This document shows positions 43,814-53,470 of a stretch of DNA of 64,000 nt, in pieces. The notes beneath the pieces are model-generated. The model did no database searches and had not been told where the DNA came from. It was given only the letters and a program-made list of their open reading frames with translations. The stretch lies in assembly GCF_005233875.1 (NCBI RefSeq), contig NZ_SZPZ01000005.1:248001-312000 (forward strand). The letters are read 5' to 3'. Origin of the DNA: Kribbella jiaozuonensis. GTDB lineage: Bacteria; Actinomycetota; Actinomycetes; Propionibacteriales; Kribbellaceae. Position 1 is the first letter of the stretch. Each line of letters starts with the position of its first letter. Position numbers and translations under genes: made by a program.

Positions 43814-44217
43814 GCGGTGGCGCTTACGTCGTCATAGGTCTCGCGGGCTGCGTTGACCTGTGGCATGTGGGTCTCGGCCCAGGTTTTGATCGAGGCGATG
43901 AGTGGCATCAGCGTCTCGCCCAGTGGCGTGAGTTCGTAGTCGACGCGGACCGGGACGGACGGGGTGACCGAGCGGGTGAGAAGGCCGTCGCGTTCGAGGG
44001 AGCGGAGGGTCTGGGTCAGCATCTTCTGGCTGACGCCGGCTATGCGGCGGGACAGGTCGGAGTACCGCTGCGGGCCGTCGGCGAGGGCGGTGAGGATGAG
44101 CGTCACCCATTTGTCGCTGATGCGGTCGAGGAGTTGCCGGGCCGGACAACTCGCCAGGAACGCGTCGTACTCGCGCGCTGCTTCTTCGCGGAGCTGGGCG
44201 GCGGTGCGGGTCGGCAT
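43810..44217 (-). CDS. HxlR-family winged-helix regulator
   Basis: 135 aa from ATG 44217 with GAGGAG four bases upstream. CPARQLLDRISDKWVTLILT begins the HxlR domain; YSDLSRRIAGVSQKMLTQTL is the recognition helix region. Single conserved Cys at about 25 (FLASCPAR) as in redox- or aldehyde-sensing HxlR proteins. Divergent from a quinone-reductase-like gene with two inverted repeats in the gap, so it probably controls that gene. Confidence 0.92.
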   Translation of the reverse strand: MPTRTAAQLREEAAREYDAFLASCPARQLLDRISDKWVTLILTALADGPQRYSDLSRRIAGVSQKMLTQTLRSLERDGLLTRSVTPSVPVRVDYELTPLGETLMPLIASIKTWAETHMPQVNAARETYDDVSATA

Positions 44218-44246
44218 GGCTCTCCTCGTCGTGCGATAGGCACCCT

Positions 44247-44279
44247 GAAGTGCGTACTTCCCGATAGAGAGTAACTCTC
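44247..44279. promoter_or_regulatory. Two inverted repeats, probable HxlR operator
   Basis: GAAGT-GCGT-ACTTC (44247-44260) and GAGAGT-A-ACTCTC (44267-44279) lie between the divergent HxlR and oxidoreductase genes. The first has the GTAC-centred form common for HxlR/YodB-type sites. Confidence 0.55.
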
Positions 44280-44321
44280 CCACAGTGGTGTCCACACCCG
44301 AGAAACAAGGAGAGAGACGAT

Positions 44322-45248
44322 ATGCGCGCATTGGTCGCCCGCAGGCTCGACGGGCCGGACGCGATCGAGCTGATCGAGACCGCCGTACCCGAGCCCGCCG
44401 AGGGCCAGGTCCGGATCAAGGTGGCCGCCGCGGCGGTGAATCCGGTCGACCTGGCCGTCAGCGCGGGAGCAGCCGTGGAGGTCGGACTGACTGCCGTCCG
44501 GGAGCAGTTCGGTCTCGGATGGGATGTCGCCGGGACCGTGGACGCGGTCGGGCCTAATACCCAGGCACCGGCGGACGCTGTGGTCGGAGTGGCGGACTTG
44601 CTGGGACGGAGTCTCAAGACGCACGCCGAGTACGTCGTGCTGGACCTGGATGCTGTCGTAGCCGCACCGGAGGGTCTGGAGCTGGTCAACGCAGCGACGT
44701 TCGGGCTCAACGGTCTGACCGCGCTGCAAGCAGTCAGGCGGCTGGAGGGCCAGACGGTGCTCGTGACCGGGGCCGCCGGAGGCGTCGGCGGGTACACCGT
44801 TGAGCTGGCGAAACACCGCGGTCTGACAGTGATCGCCAGCGCCGGAGCACGCGACGAAGAGCTGGTACGGCGACTTGGCGCGGACCACTTCGTCGATCGG
44901 AACGATGACCTGGCAGCAGCGGTACGACGGATCGTGCCGTCCGGCGTGGATGGGGTGGTGGACGCCGCCGTGGTCGGAATCGGCGCGCAGGAGGCCGTGC
45001 GCAACGGCGGCCGGCATGTGCACGTGCAACCAGGCCCCCGACCACCGCACCTACGCGGCATCACCGTGGAACAGCAATTCATCCACACCAACCCACAGGA
45101 TCTGCAGGAACTCGTCCGCCTGGTCGAGGCCGGGGTCCTCTCGACCCGTGTCGCCGACACCTATCGGCTCGAGGAGGCGGCGGTTGCCTACAAGCGTGTC
45201 GCTGCAGGAGGAGTCCGGGGTCGAGTCGTGCTGCTACCCCAGGGCTGA
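44322..45248 (+). CDS. NADPH:quinone-reductase-like oxidoreductase (zinc-free MDR)
   Basis: 308 aa; AAGGAGAGAG precedes the ATG. N-terminal GroES-like fold (RIKVAAAAVNPVDLAVS) without zinc ligands, and a Rossmann domain with VLVTGAAGGVGGYTVELAKH and VIASAGARDEELVRRLGAD, where the Arg-rich loop suggests NADPH. Family members reduce quinones or activated alkenes. HxlR-type control by the divergent gene fits a quinone or aldehyde stress response (inference). Overlaps the end of the convergent PucR-like gene by 15 bases. Confidence 0.9.
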   Translation: MRALVARRLDGPDAIELIETAVPEPAEGQVRIKVAAAAVNPVDLAVSAGAAVEVGLTAVREQFGLGWDVAGTVDAVGPNTQAPADAVVGVADLLGRSLKTHAEYVVLDLDAVVAAPEGLELVNAATFGLNGLTALQAVRRLEGQTVLVTGAAGGVGGYTVELAKHRGLTVIASAGARDEELVRRLGADHFVDRNDDLAAAVRRIVPSGVDGVVDAAVVGIGAQEAVRNGGRHVHVQPGPRPPHLRGITVEQQFIHTNPQDLQELVRLVEAGVLSTRVADTYRLEEAAVAYKRVAAGGVRGRVVLLPQG

Positions 45249-46997
45249 GTGGAGGCGCAGCGCCACCTGGAGGTCGAGCGAGCGATCCGGGGACTGCCAG
45301 CCGTCGCCGAGCAGAGCGGTGACGCGGTCCAACCGTTGCTGGACAGTGTTCGGATGGATGTGCAGTGACGTCGCAGCGCGGGTCGGACTCTGACCCGCGG
45401 CGAAGTACGCGTGAAGGGTGCCGATCAGGTCCGTACCGCGCTGCGTGTCGTAGTCGATGACCTTGCCGAGCACATGATGCACGTGACTCCGTACGTCGAC
45501 ATCGGACGCGCCAACCAATCCAGCAACACCCAGGCCGTCGGGTGTCGCGGACTCGCTGGTGCGGCCCAACCGGAGCATGGTGGCGACCAACCGGGCAGCC
45601 TGGCGGTGGACTTCGACCAGAGGCTCACCCCACGCCGCAGGACCGGTTACAGAGATCGTCACACCGGCCCGCTTCGCCACCTCGGCCAGATCGCGTGCCG
45701 CGCCGGTTGGCGTCGTACGAGCGAACAGCAGCACCAGGTCGCCGCCGTACGGACCCGTCAGCACCAGCCTGTCCTCCAGCGGTGCAGACAACCGTGCGCG
45801 TACGGCGGAGTGGTCGCCGCGGCACACTGCTACGACAAGGCGGTCGTGGCGATGGTTCGGCGCGAGCAGCCGGAGCCGATCGGTCAGTGTGCGTGGATCG
45901 GCGCTCCCACTGAGTACGTCGGCGAGCAGATCGGCCTGTGCACGTTGGGATTGCTCAGCGGACTGGCGTCGGAACAGCAACACCAGTGCAGTGACAACGG
46001 CAGCGCGTTCCACGATGCGCCGGTCCGCGCCGGACAGGTCGTCTGCGCCGCCGATCACGAGCGCACCGAGCCTCTCACCATTAGCGGTCGCTGCGACGAC
46101 CCAGCAGTCACCAATGCGAGTCAGGCGACCGGATTCGGACTCCTGCCAGGGCACAGATCCAGGCACTGCGCCGGCAACGGCAAGTTCGTTGCCAGCAGCA
46201 TCGACCAGGACAACCCACACGTCGAGCAACTCAGCCAGTGCGGCCGCGATGGCGTCCACATCGCCGCCGGACAACACGATGTCGGCGAAGCGGTCATGTG
46301 CGGCTGCAGCGTGTTCCACACCGGCGTGCGCTGCCGACAGCTGGTCAAGCGCAGCAGCTGTCTCGGCCGCCGCACGCACCTGGACGATCGTCACCGCGGC
46401 CAGAGTGGCGAGCGAGCCGAGCAGCGACACCTCGTCGCGACTGAACGGCCGCGCTGTCCGGTTGGACGCGAACAGCACACCGACAAAGGCTCCGTCGACG
46501 ATCAGCGGCGTACCGCAGATCGCCACGAGCCCCTCCTCGCCCACTGCATCGTCGATCGGCATCGTGTGGCGGAAGCGTCGGTCGGACGGGTAGTCCGCGG
46601 TCCAGTACGGCTTGTACGTCTCCGCGACCAGACCGCCGAGTCCAGCGCCCAGGGGCAGTCGCAGTTGCTGGAAAGCTGCCGACACGGAGCCGTCGGTGGC
46701 CCGCATGTACGTGTCACCACGTGTCTCGTCGTACAGCGTCAGGTACGCGACGTCCGTGCCGATCAGGGTGCGGGCGCGGTGGACGATGGTGTCGAGTACT
46801 CCGCCTGGATCGCGCGCCGATGCCAGTTCCCGCGCTACGTCGACCAGTGCGGACAGCTCCGCCTCTCGCTTCTTGCTGGCGTCCATGCCGGCCCGGATGC
46901 GCAGGGCGAGGTCGCGTGCCACCGCGTCCTCGCCCGCTGCCCGGGCCAGCTCGCTCCCGGGCGCATCCTCGGCCAGCAGCCGCAGAAGCTCCTCCAT
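45234..46997 (-). CDS. GAF-domain PucR-like transcriptional regulator
   Basis: 587 aa. GAF domain about 60-205 (TDVAYLTLYDETRGDTYMR, GGLVAETYKPYWTADYPSD), a central GGDEF-like CdaR region about 330-470, and a PucR C-terminal HTH (GTLHAYFAAGQSPTRAATSL, IHPNTVQQRLDRV) at 530-575. The ATG lies four bases after the MHS transporter stop, so it belongs to the bdhA operon and likely senses a related acid or ketone body (inference). Confidence 0.88.
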   Translation of the reverse strand: MEELLRLLAEDAPGSELARAAGEDAVARDLALRIRAGMDASKKREAELSALVDVARELASARDPGGVLDTIVHRARTLIGTDVAYLTLYDETRGDTYMRATDGSVSAAFQQLRLPLGAGLGGLVAETYKPYWTADYPSDRRFRHTMPIDDAVGEEGLVAICGTPLIVDGAFVGVLFASNRTARPFSRDEVSLLGSLATLAAVTIVQVRAAAETAAALDQLSAAHAGVEHAAAAHDRFADIVLSGGDVDAIAAALAELLDVWVVLVDAAGNELAVAGAVPGSVPWQESESGRLTRIGDCWVVAATANGERLGALVIGGADDLSGADRRIVERAAVVTALVLLFRRQSAEQSQRAQADLLADVLSGSADPRTLTDRLRLLAPNHRHDRLVVAVCRGDHSAVRARLSAPLEDRLVLTGPYGGDLVLLFARTTPTGAARDLAEVAKRAGVTISVTGPAAWGEPLVEVHRQAARLVATMLRLGRTSESATPDGLGVAGLVGASDVDVRSHVHHVLGKVIDYDTQRGTDLIGTLHAYFAAGQSPTRAATSLHIHPNTVQQRLDRVTALLGDGWQSPDRSLDLQVALRLHSALG

Positions 46998-47001
46998 GGT
47001 T

Positions 47002-48303
47002 CTACAGAGTAGTGAGATCCCGGCGATGCGTTTCGGAGTACGACGTCACCGCAATCACTGAGATCACTGCGCAGGCTGCGACGTACACAGCGATCGCATA
47101 GCCCGAGTCGTACGCCTTCAGCAGCGCTACCGCGATGAACGGGGCCAGACCGCCCGCAATGATCGAGGCGAGCTGGTAGCCGACCGAGACACCGGAGTAC
47201 CGCACCCGGGTGCCGAACAGCTCGGTGAAGAAGGACGCCTGCGGTCCGTACATCGCACCGTGGAAGATCAGACCTACAGTCACGGCCAGAGTCGCCAGCG
47301 CGAAGTTGCGAGTGTCGATCAGCGCAATGAAGACGAACACCCAGATGCCAACGCCTATCGCACCGATCAGACAGACCGGCCTGCGACCGACGCGGTCCGA
47401 CAGCGCACCCCACGCCGGGATGGCGAAGAAGTGGATGGCAGCGCCGATCAGTACGGCGTTCAGAGCGAAGGACTTGCCCATGCCGAGGTGTTCCTTGGCG
47501 TACGTCGCGATGACGATCGTGAAGATGTAGTAGCTAACGTTCTCCGCCATCCGTGCACCCATCGCGGTCAGCACCTCACGTGGGTACCGCGTGAGCACCT
47601 CCAGCAACGGCAGCTTGTCGGCAGGCTCCTGCTTCGCCCGCGCCTCCTGGAACACGGGCGACTCCTCGATCCGCAGCCGCACCCACAGCCCGACCAGCAC
47701 GAGTACTGCGGACAGCAGGAACGGAATGCGCCAGCCCCATGCGTTGAAGTCAGCGTCCGACTGGAACGCAGCGAGCCCTGCCAGCACGCCGTTCGCGATC
47801 AGCTGACCTGCGGGCGCACCAGCCTGCGGCCATGACGCCCAGAAGCCACGCCTAGCCGGATCACCGTGCTCGGACACGATCAGTACGGCGCCACCCCACT
47901 CGCCGCCGAGCGCGAAACCCTGGATGAGCCGCAGTACCGTCAGCAGGATCGGTGCGAGCGAGCCGACCTGCGCGTACGTCGGGAGCAGGCCGATGGCGAA
48001 GGTAGCGAGCCCCATCATCAGCAGCGACAGCACGAGCAGCTGCTTGCGTCCCAGCCGGTCACCGAAGTGCCCGAACACCACGCCGCCGATCGGCCGCGCG
48101 AAGAAGCCGACTGCGAACGTCGCGAAGCTCAGCAACGTCCCGCTGAGCTCCTCGCCCTTCGGGAAGAACAGATCGCCGAACACCACCGATGCGGCGACGC
48201 CGTACAGGAAGAAGTCGTACCACTCGACCGTCGTACCGACGAGACTCGCGCCCACCACCCGGACGATCGACGTACGGGTGCGGACCGGTTCTGTTGCTGT
48301 CAT
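47002..48303 (-). CDS. MHS-family MFS metabolite:proton symporter
   Basis: 433 aa with GGAGAG upstream. Twelve helices expected; VGTTVEWYDFFLYG and GFALGGEWGGAVLIVSEHG are signatures of the metabolite:H+ symporter family (KgtP/ShiA/ProP type), and the loop motif GHFGDRLGRKQ follows helix 2. It lies 19 bases after bdhA, so it may import 3-hydroxybutyrate or a similar acid (inference). Confidence 0.93.
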   Translation of the reverse strand: MTATEPVRTRTSIVRVVGASLVGTTVEWYDFFLYGVAASVVFGDLFFPKGEELSGTLLSFATFAVGFFARPIGGVVFGHFGDRLGRKQLLVLSLLMMGLATFAIGLLPTYAQVGSLAPILLTVLRLIQGFALGGEWGGAVLIVSEHGDPARRGFWASWPQAGAPAGQLIANGVLAGLAAFQSDADFNAWGWRIPFLLSAVLVLVGLWVRLRIEESPVFQEARAKQEPADKLPLLEVLTRYPREVLTAMGARMAENVSYYIFTIVIATYAKEHLGMGKSFALNAVLIGAAIHFFAIPAWGALSDRVGRRPVCLIGAIGVGIWVFVFIALIDTRNFALATLAVTVGLIFHGAMYGPQASFFTELFGTRVRYSGVSVGYQLASIIAGGLAPFIAVALLKAYDSGYAIAVYVAACAVISVIAVTSYSETHRRDLTTL

Positions 48304-48322
48304 GGGCGGGCTCTCTCCTGAG

Positions 48323-49051
48323 TTAGTGGGCGGTCCAGCCGCCGTCGAGTACGAACGAGCTCCCCGTGATGGAGGCGGAGGCCGGGCCGCACAGCATGGC
48401 CACCAGCTCCGCCACTTCGGCCGGTTCGATCAGCCGCTTCACCGCGACCGGTTCGAGCAGGACCTTGTCGAGCACCTCTGACTCGGACAGGCCGTGCGTC
48501 GCAGCCTGGTCCGCCAGCTGTGCGGTGACCAGCGGCGTACGGACGTAGGCCGGGTTGACGCAGTTGCTGGTCACCCCGTGCGCCGCGCCTTCCAGTGCGA
48601 CGACCTTGCTGAGACCCTCCAGCCCGTGCTTCGCCGCGACGTACGCCGCCTTGAACGGACTGGCCCGGAGCCCGTGGACCGAGCTGATGTTCACCACGCG
48701 ACCCCAGCCGGCGCCGTACATGTGTGGGAGCGTCTGCCGGATCAGGCGGAACGGCGCCTCGAGCATGAGCCGGACGATGTAGCTGAACCGCTCCGGCGGG
48801 AACTGCTCGACCGGTGCGACCTGCTGTACGCCGGCGTTGTTGACCAGGATGTCGATATCGGTCGGCAGCTCGGACAGTCGCTCCAGGTCCGACAGGTCGG
48901 CGCTGATCGCCTCGACGCCGTCCAGCGCGTCGAGTCCGGCCTGGTCCAGGTCCACGGCGATCACGTGGACGCCGTCCGCGGCCAGGCGTTGGGCGCAGGC
49001 GGCGCCGATACCTGACGCGGCACCGGTGACGAGGGCTCGACGGGTCTCCAT
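48323..49051 (-). CDS. bdhA: 3-hydroxybutyrate dehydrogenase (short-chain dehydrogenase)
   Basis: 242 aa from ATG 49051. SDR motifs: TGAASGIG (NAD loop), NNAGVQ, catalytic Ser in NISSVHGLRASPFKAAYVAA, and Tyr/Lys in YVAAKHG. The SSVHGL and HG(L)EGL(S/T)KVVALE pattern is the D-3-hydroxybutyrate dehydrogenase signature. Interconverts 3-hydroxybutyrate and acetoacetate with NAD. TACAGT ends eight bases before the ATG, close to the leaderless form. First gene of an operon with a symporter and a PucR-like regulator. Confidence 0.88.
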   Translation of the reverse strand: METRRALVTGAASGIGAACAQRLAADGVHVIAVDLDQAGLDALDGVEAISADLSDLERLSELPTDIDILVNNAGVQQVAPVEQFPPERFSYIVRLMLEAPFRLIRQTLPHMYGAGWGRVVNISSVHGLRASPFKAAYVAAKHGLEGLSKVVALEGAAHGVTSNCVNPAYVRTPLVTAQLADQAATHGLSESEVLDKVLLEPVAVKRLIEPAEVAELVAMLCGPASASITGSSFVLDGGWTAH

Positions 49052-49197
49052 GGCCGACGACTGTAGAAATCGATGCCGCGGCGCACTATGGGATCGGGGC
49101 ACACAACCCGGGCGGATGATGTGGGGCGACACGCCACTTATCCACAGCCGTGCCTATCAAACCTGCAGGTGTCGATAGCGCGATCTATTGTTGAAAC

Positions 49198-51459
49198 ATG
49201 GTCGATATCGAACATCCGAAGAAGAAGGCCGCCGGTGTGCCCGCGGTGCTCTCGTCGTTCAAGTTCGGTTTCCGGGAGATGGGTCCCGCGCGGACCGGCA
49301 AGGTCTTTCTGAAGATGAACCAGGACGGCGGCTTCGACTGCCCGTCCTGCGCCTGGCCGGACCCCGACCACAAACGCAAGCACGCGGCCGAGTTCTGCGA
49401 GAACGGCGCCAAGGCGGTGGCCTGGGAGGCGACCCGCAAGCGGGTGCCGCGGGAGTTCTTCGCCGAGCACCCGGTCGAGGCGATGAACGAGATCTCCGAG
49501 TTCGACCTCGGCAAGCTCGGCCGGATCACCGAGCCGATGCTGCTCCGGGCCGGTGCGACCAACTACGAGCCGGTCGGCTGGGACGAGGCGTTCCAGGTCG
49601 TCGCGCGGCACCTCAAAGCGCTGGTCGACCCCAACGATGCTGTCTTCTACACCTCCGGCCGGACCAGCAACGAGGCCGCCTTCCTCTACCAGCTGTTCGT
49701 CCGCGCCTACGGCACCAACAACCTGCCCGACTGCTCGAACATGTGCCACGAGTCTTCCGGTACGGCGCTGTCGCGGGTGATCGGCAGCGGTAAGGGCGCC
49801 GTCACGCTGGAGATGCTCGAAGAGGCCGAACTGATCGTCGTCGTCGGGCAGAACCCGGGCACCAACGCGCCCCGGATGCTCAGCCACCTCGAGATCGCCA
49901 AGCGCAACGGCGGCGACATCGTCGCGGTGAACCCACTGCCCGAGCCCGGCCTGATCAACTTCAAGAACCCGCAGGCAGCGCGCGGCTGGATCGGCAAGGG
50001 CACGAAGCTGGCCGACCAGTACCTGCAGATCCGGATCGGCGGCGACCAGGCGCTGTTCCTTGCCATCGGCCACCTTCTGCTCGCTGCCGAGGCAACCCAC
50101 CCGGGCACCGTGCTGGACAAGTCGTTCATCGACTCGCACACCAGCGGGTTCGACCTCTATGCCAAGCACAACACCGAGGTCGACTGGCCGGCGGTCGAGC
50201 AGGCGACCGGGCTGCGGCGGGCCGAGATCGAGGAGCTCACCCAGCGGTTCATCAAGTCCAAGGCGACGGTGATCTGCTGGGCGATGGGTCTGACGCAGCA
50301 TCGCGAGGCCGTCGCGACGATCAGCGAGATCGTCAACGTCCTTCTCCTGCAGGGAAACATCGGCAAGCCGGGCGCCGGCCCGTGCCCGGTTCGCGGTCAC
50401 TCGAATGTGCAGGGCGACCGCAGCATGGGCATCTGGGAGAAGATGCCGGAGACGTTCCTCGACAAGCTGGACTCCGAGTTCTCGTTCACCTCGCCGCGGG
50501 AGCACGGCATCGACGCGGCGGAGACTGTGAAGCGGCTGCGGGATGGCGCCGTACGCGTGTTCGTCGGGATGGGCGGGAACTTCGCCTCCGCGACGCCGGA
50601 CACCGAGGTCGTGCATCGCGGTCTGCGTGAGTGCGACCTGACCGTGCACGTGTCGACGAAGCTCAACCGGTCGCACACGATCACCGGGCGCGAGGCGCTG
50701 ATCCTGCCGACGCTCGGGCGGACCGACCACGACCACACCCCGGCGGGTCCGCAGTCGGTCACGGTCGAGGACTCACAAGGCGCCGTACACCTCTCGACCG
50801 GCAACTTGATTCCGCCCGGGCCGGAGATGAAGTCGGAGATCGGCATCATCTGCGGGCTGGCGCGGGCCGTCGTACCTGACGTGGGCCAGATTCCGTGGGC
50901 CGACTTCGCGGACGACTACAGCCTGATCCGGCAGCGGATCGGGCGGGTCGCCGACGGGTACGAGGACTTCGAGGACCGCCTGCGGGCGAACGAGGGTGGC
51001 TTCCTGCTGGCGCATGCGGCGCGGGACAAGCGCGAGTTCAAGACGTCCGACGCGCGGGCGCAGTTCACCGCGAACGATCTGACCTGGCTGCCGACCGAGC
51101 CGGGCCGGCTGTTGCTGCAGACGATGCGCAGTCACGACCAGTTCAACACCACGATCTACGGCCTCGAAGATCGGTATCGCGGCATCAACGGAACGCGTGA
51201 GGTCGTCTTCGTGAACCCGGACGACCTGGCCGAGCTCGGCCTCAAGGACGGCACGTACGTCGACATCGTCAGCGAGTTCCGTGGTGTCGAGCGGCGGGCA
51301 TCGCACTTCCGCTTGGTGTCGTACCCGACGGCTCGCGGTTGCGTGGCGGCGTACTACCCGGAGACGAACGTGCTGATGTCGGCCGACGACGTCGCGAAGG
51401 GCAGCAACACGCCCGTCGCGAAGGGCCTCACGGTCAGGCTGGAGCCAGTCGCTTCCTGA
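49198..51459 (+). CDS. FdhF/YdeP-family molybdopterin oxidoreductase
   Basis: 753 aa. CPSCAWPD with a third C (EFCENG) near the N-terminus for an iron-sulfur cluster, SGRTSNEAAFLYQL, CHESSGTALS and the C-terminal molydopterin-dinucleotide-binding domain (RGIN...VNPDDLAELGLKDGTYV). FdhF/YdeP proteins are formate-dehydrogenase-like, but substrate and partners are unknown; YdeP of E. coli is linked to acid resistance. Leaderless start: TATTGT (49186-49191) ends six bases before the ATG. The end overlaps the convergent MFS gene by 26 bases. Confidence 0.92.
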   Translation: MVDIEHPKKKAAGVPAVLSSFKFGFREMGPARTGKVFLKMNQDGGFDCPSCAWPDPDHKRKHAAEFCENGAKAVAWEATRKRVPREFFAEHPVEAMNEISEFDLGKLGRITEPMLLRAGATNYEPVGWDEAFQVVARHLKALVDPNDAVFYTSGRTSNEAAFLYQLFVRAYGTNNLPDCSNMCHESSGTALSRVIGSGKGAVTLEMLEEAELIVVVGQNPGTNAPRMLSHLEIAKRNGGDIVAVNPLPEPGLINFKNPQAARGWIGKGTKLADQYLQIRIGGDQALFLAIGHLLLAAEATHPGTVLDKSFIDSHTSGFDLYAKHNTEVDWPAVEQATGLRRAEIEELTQRFIKSKATVICWAMGLTQHREAVATISEIVNVLLLQGNIGKPGAGPCPVRGHSNVQGDRSMGIWEKMPETFLDKLDSEFSFTSPREHGIDAAETVKRLRDGAVRVFVGMGGNFASATPDTEVVHRGLRECDLTVHVSTKLNRSHTITGREALILPTLGRTDHDHTPAGPQSVTVEDSQGAVHLSTGNLIPPGPEMKSEIGIICGLARAVVPDVGQIPWADFADDYSLIRQRIGRVADGYEDFEDRLRANEGGFLLAHAARDKREFKTSDARAQFTANDLTWLPTEPGRLLLQTMRSHDQFNTTIYGLEDRYRGINGTREVVFVNPDDLAELGLKDGTYVDIVSEFRGVERRASHFRLVSYPTARGCVAAYYPETNVLMSADDVAKGSNTPVAKGLTVRLEPVAS

Positions 51460-52654
51460 ACCACGGCTGGAGTACTGCGAGTGCGACGGCAACCGCTGCG
51501 CTTGTGAGCCAGAGGCCTGTCGGGCCGACGTTCTCGAGGAGTTGGGTGACGGTGAGCGGGGCGATCGTGGTGGCGATGCCCCAGCTGAGGCCGAAGACGG
51601 CCAGGTACCGGCCGCGGGCCTGGTCGGGGGCTAGGCCGGAGGCCTGTGTGAGGTAACGGGTCAGGAGGAAGAGGTCGCCGAGGCTCCAGAGGATCGAGGC
51701 GATGACGAACAACGCCAGGTTTCCTGCGACGGCGCAGACGACCAGCCCGGCGGCGAGCAGCACGTAGCCGATCGCGATTGATCGGGAGTCGTCGAGGTTC
51801 TGGACGCGGAGCAGGCGCTGCGCGGCGATCAGCGTGATCGCGGAGATGGCGAGGATGATGCCGATGCCGGACTTCGGGAGACCTTGTGCGACGAGGGTTA
51901 GTGGCAGTCCGATGATGATCTGCATGTAGATCGTTGCGAAGACGGTGCCACCGGCAAGGAGTAGGAGCAGGCGGCGATCGCGCCATACCGACACCTGCGA
52001 GCCGACCTCGACCGGCTGCTGCTGCAACGGTCCTGAGGTCGCGCCCGGCGCAGACGCCTCTCGTCCCAGTCGCGCGTCGGCCGGGAGGGCCAGCGCGACG
52101 AGTGCCGCGCAGGACAGACAGGTGATCGCATCGGCGACGAACAGCCAGCGGAGGTCGCCATGGCTGATCGCAGCAGCCAGCAGCCCGGCGAGCACACCCG
52201 CGGCGGCAAGTGCTGCGCTGTAGAGGCCGTACGCCGCCGGACGATCGGCCGGCTCGGTGACGTCGGCAATCATCGCCTGGCTGGGCGGCTCGTAGATCTC
52301 GAACGCCAGGCCGAGCAGGATCGTCGCGAACACCGCCGACCACAAGGTGTGGCTCAACGCGATCCAGAGCTGCGAGATCGCGCACCCGGTCAACCCGAAG
52401 ACGATCGTCCGGCGCCGACCGAGGCGATCGGCCAGGTGACCGCCGAGCAGTCGCGACGGGATCGTCGCGGCGCCGAACACCGCGAGGATCAGGCCGGTCT
52501 GACCGAGCGACGCACCGAACTCGACCGTGAGCACCACCCCGAGGAACGGGAGCGTGAACGCGCCGAGCTTGTTCACCGCGCGGGCGACGACCAGGATCCA
52601 GACGGTCCGGGACAGCCCGCGCCACGGCGCGGTCAGCGTGGCAACAGCACTCAT
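51434..52654 (-). CDS. MFS transporter (MDR-type exporter)
   Basis: 406 aa from ATG 52654 with GGAG five bases upstream. Twelve helices: AVNKLGAFTLPFLGVVLTVE in helix 1, GGHLADRLGRRRTIVFGLTG as the loop 2-3 motif, and a central charged loop of about 30 residues. Probably a drug or metabolite exporter. Faces the CGNR regulator at 52717 with only a 62-bp gap holding a weak operator-like stretch (TGACTGTC...GACCGG). Confidence 0.88.
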   Translation of the reverse strand: MSAVATLTAPWRGLSRTVWILVVARAVNKLGAFTLPFLGVVLTVEFGASLGQTGLILAVFGAATIPSRLLGGHLADRLGRRRTIVFGLTGCAISQLWIALSHTLWSAVFATILLGLAFEIYEPPSQAMIADVTEPADRPAAYGLYSAALAAAGVLAGLLAAAISHGDLRWLFVADAITCLSCAALVALALPADARLGREASAPGATSGPLQQQPVEVGSQVSVWRDRRLLLLLAGGTVFATIYMQIIIGLPLTLVAQGLPKSGIGIILAISAITLIAAQRLLRVQNLDDSRSIAIGYVLLAAGLVVCAVAGNLALFVIASILWSLGDLFLLTRYLTQASGLAPDQARGRYLAVFGLSWGIATTIAPLTVTQLLENVGPTGLWLTSAAVAVALAVLQPWFRKRLAPA

Positions 52655-52716
52655 CACAGCTCCATGACTGTCTAAACGGATATGATCGGTCACGCGAGAG
52701 CCTACGGAGAGGACCC

Positions 52717-53334
52717 ATGACCGGTCAAGTGTCTTTTGATAGTCACGCCCGCAGTGTGCTGGCGGCGTCGGTCGAGTACGTGAACCGACTGACCCCCGGA
52801 TACTCCGGTGGTGTCGCGTACGCCGCACCCGCCGACGACCCCGAGTCCGTCACAGCCGCGGTCGCCGACGCCCTGACCGCGATCGGCTATCCACCGAAGT
52901 CGGTCCCGGTCGACGACGCTCGCCGCCTCGTGGCACTGGCTCGCCGCATGCGCATCGTCTTCGAGTGCGCCGCCGCCGACGACCTCGACGCCGCCGCAAC
53001 GGAGATCAACCAGCTCCTCCTCGACACGAATGCGCGCCCCCAACTCGACCGCGGCCGTGACCGCCCCTGGAGCCTCCACTTCCACGGCCCCGACGAACAA
53101 CTCGCCAACGGCTGGGCAGCCGGCTGCGCAGCCGGCCTGGCCCTTGCCGTCGGCAGCGACCTGGCCGGCCGCCTCGGCGTTTGCGCCGCCCCCCAGTGCG
53201 ACCGCGTCTTCGTGGACGTCTCCAAGAACGGCCAACGCCGCTTCTGCTCCCCCCAATGCCAGAGCCGCGTCAAAGCCGCCGCCCACCGCGCCCGCCAGAA
53301 TCCTGCAAACACGAGCGGATCCGCCGAAAACTAG
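52717..53334 (+). CDS. CGNR zinc-finger/ABATE-type regulator
   Basis: 205 aa with GAGAGG before the ATG. N-terminal ABATE-like ligand-binding region (SHARSVLAASVEYVNRLTPG) and C-terminal CGNR zinc finger: RLGVCAAPQCDRVFVDVSKN then RRFCSPQCQSRVKAAAHRAR, with the four zinc cysteines. Such proteins are small-molecule responsive regulators. Divergent from the MFS exporter, which it may control (inference). Confidence 0.92.
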   Translation: MTGQVSFDSHARSVLAASVEYVNRLTPGYSGGVAYAAPADDPESVTAAVADALTAIGYPPKSVPVDDARRLVALARRMRIVFECAAADDLDAAATEINQLLLDTNARPQLDRGRDRPWSLHFHGPDEQLANGWAAGCAAGLALAVGSDLAGRLGVCAAPQCDRVFVDVSKNGQRRFCSPQCQSRVKAAAHRARQNPANTSGSAEN

Positions 53335-53470
53335 TTGCTATCGGCCACCAAGTTCGGAACCCGGCAGCGTTTCCAATGAGCGCTTGCGTCAAGTTTCCTT
53401 GGCTTTGCCCAACCGCTGGACCAGAACTGGCGATCGTCGTACCGTTCAGTCCGGTTGGGGGGAAATACAA

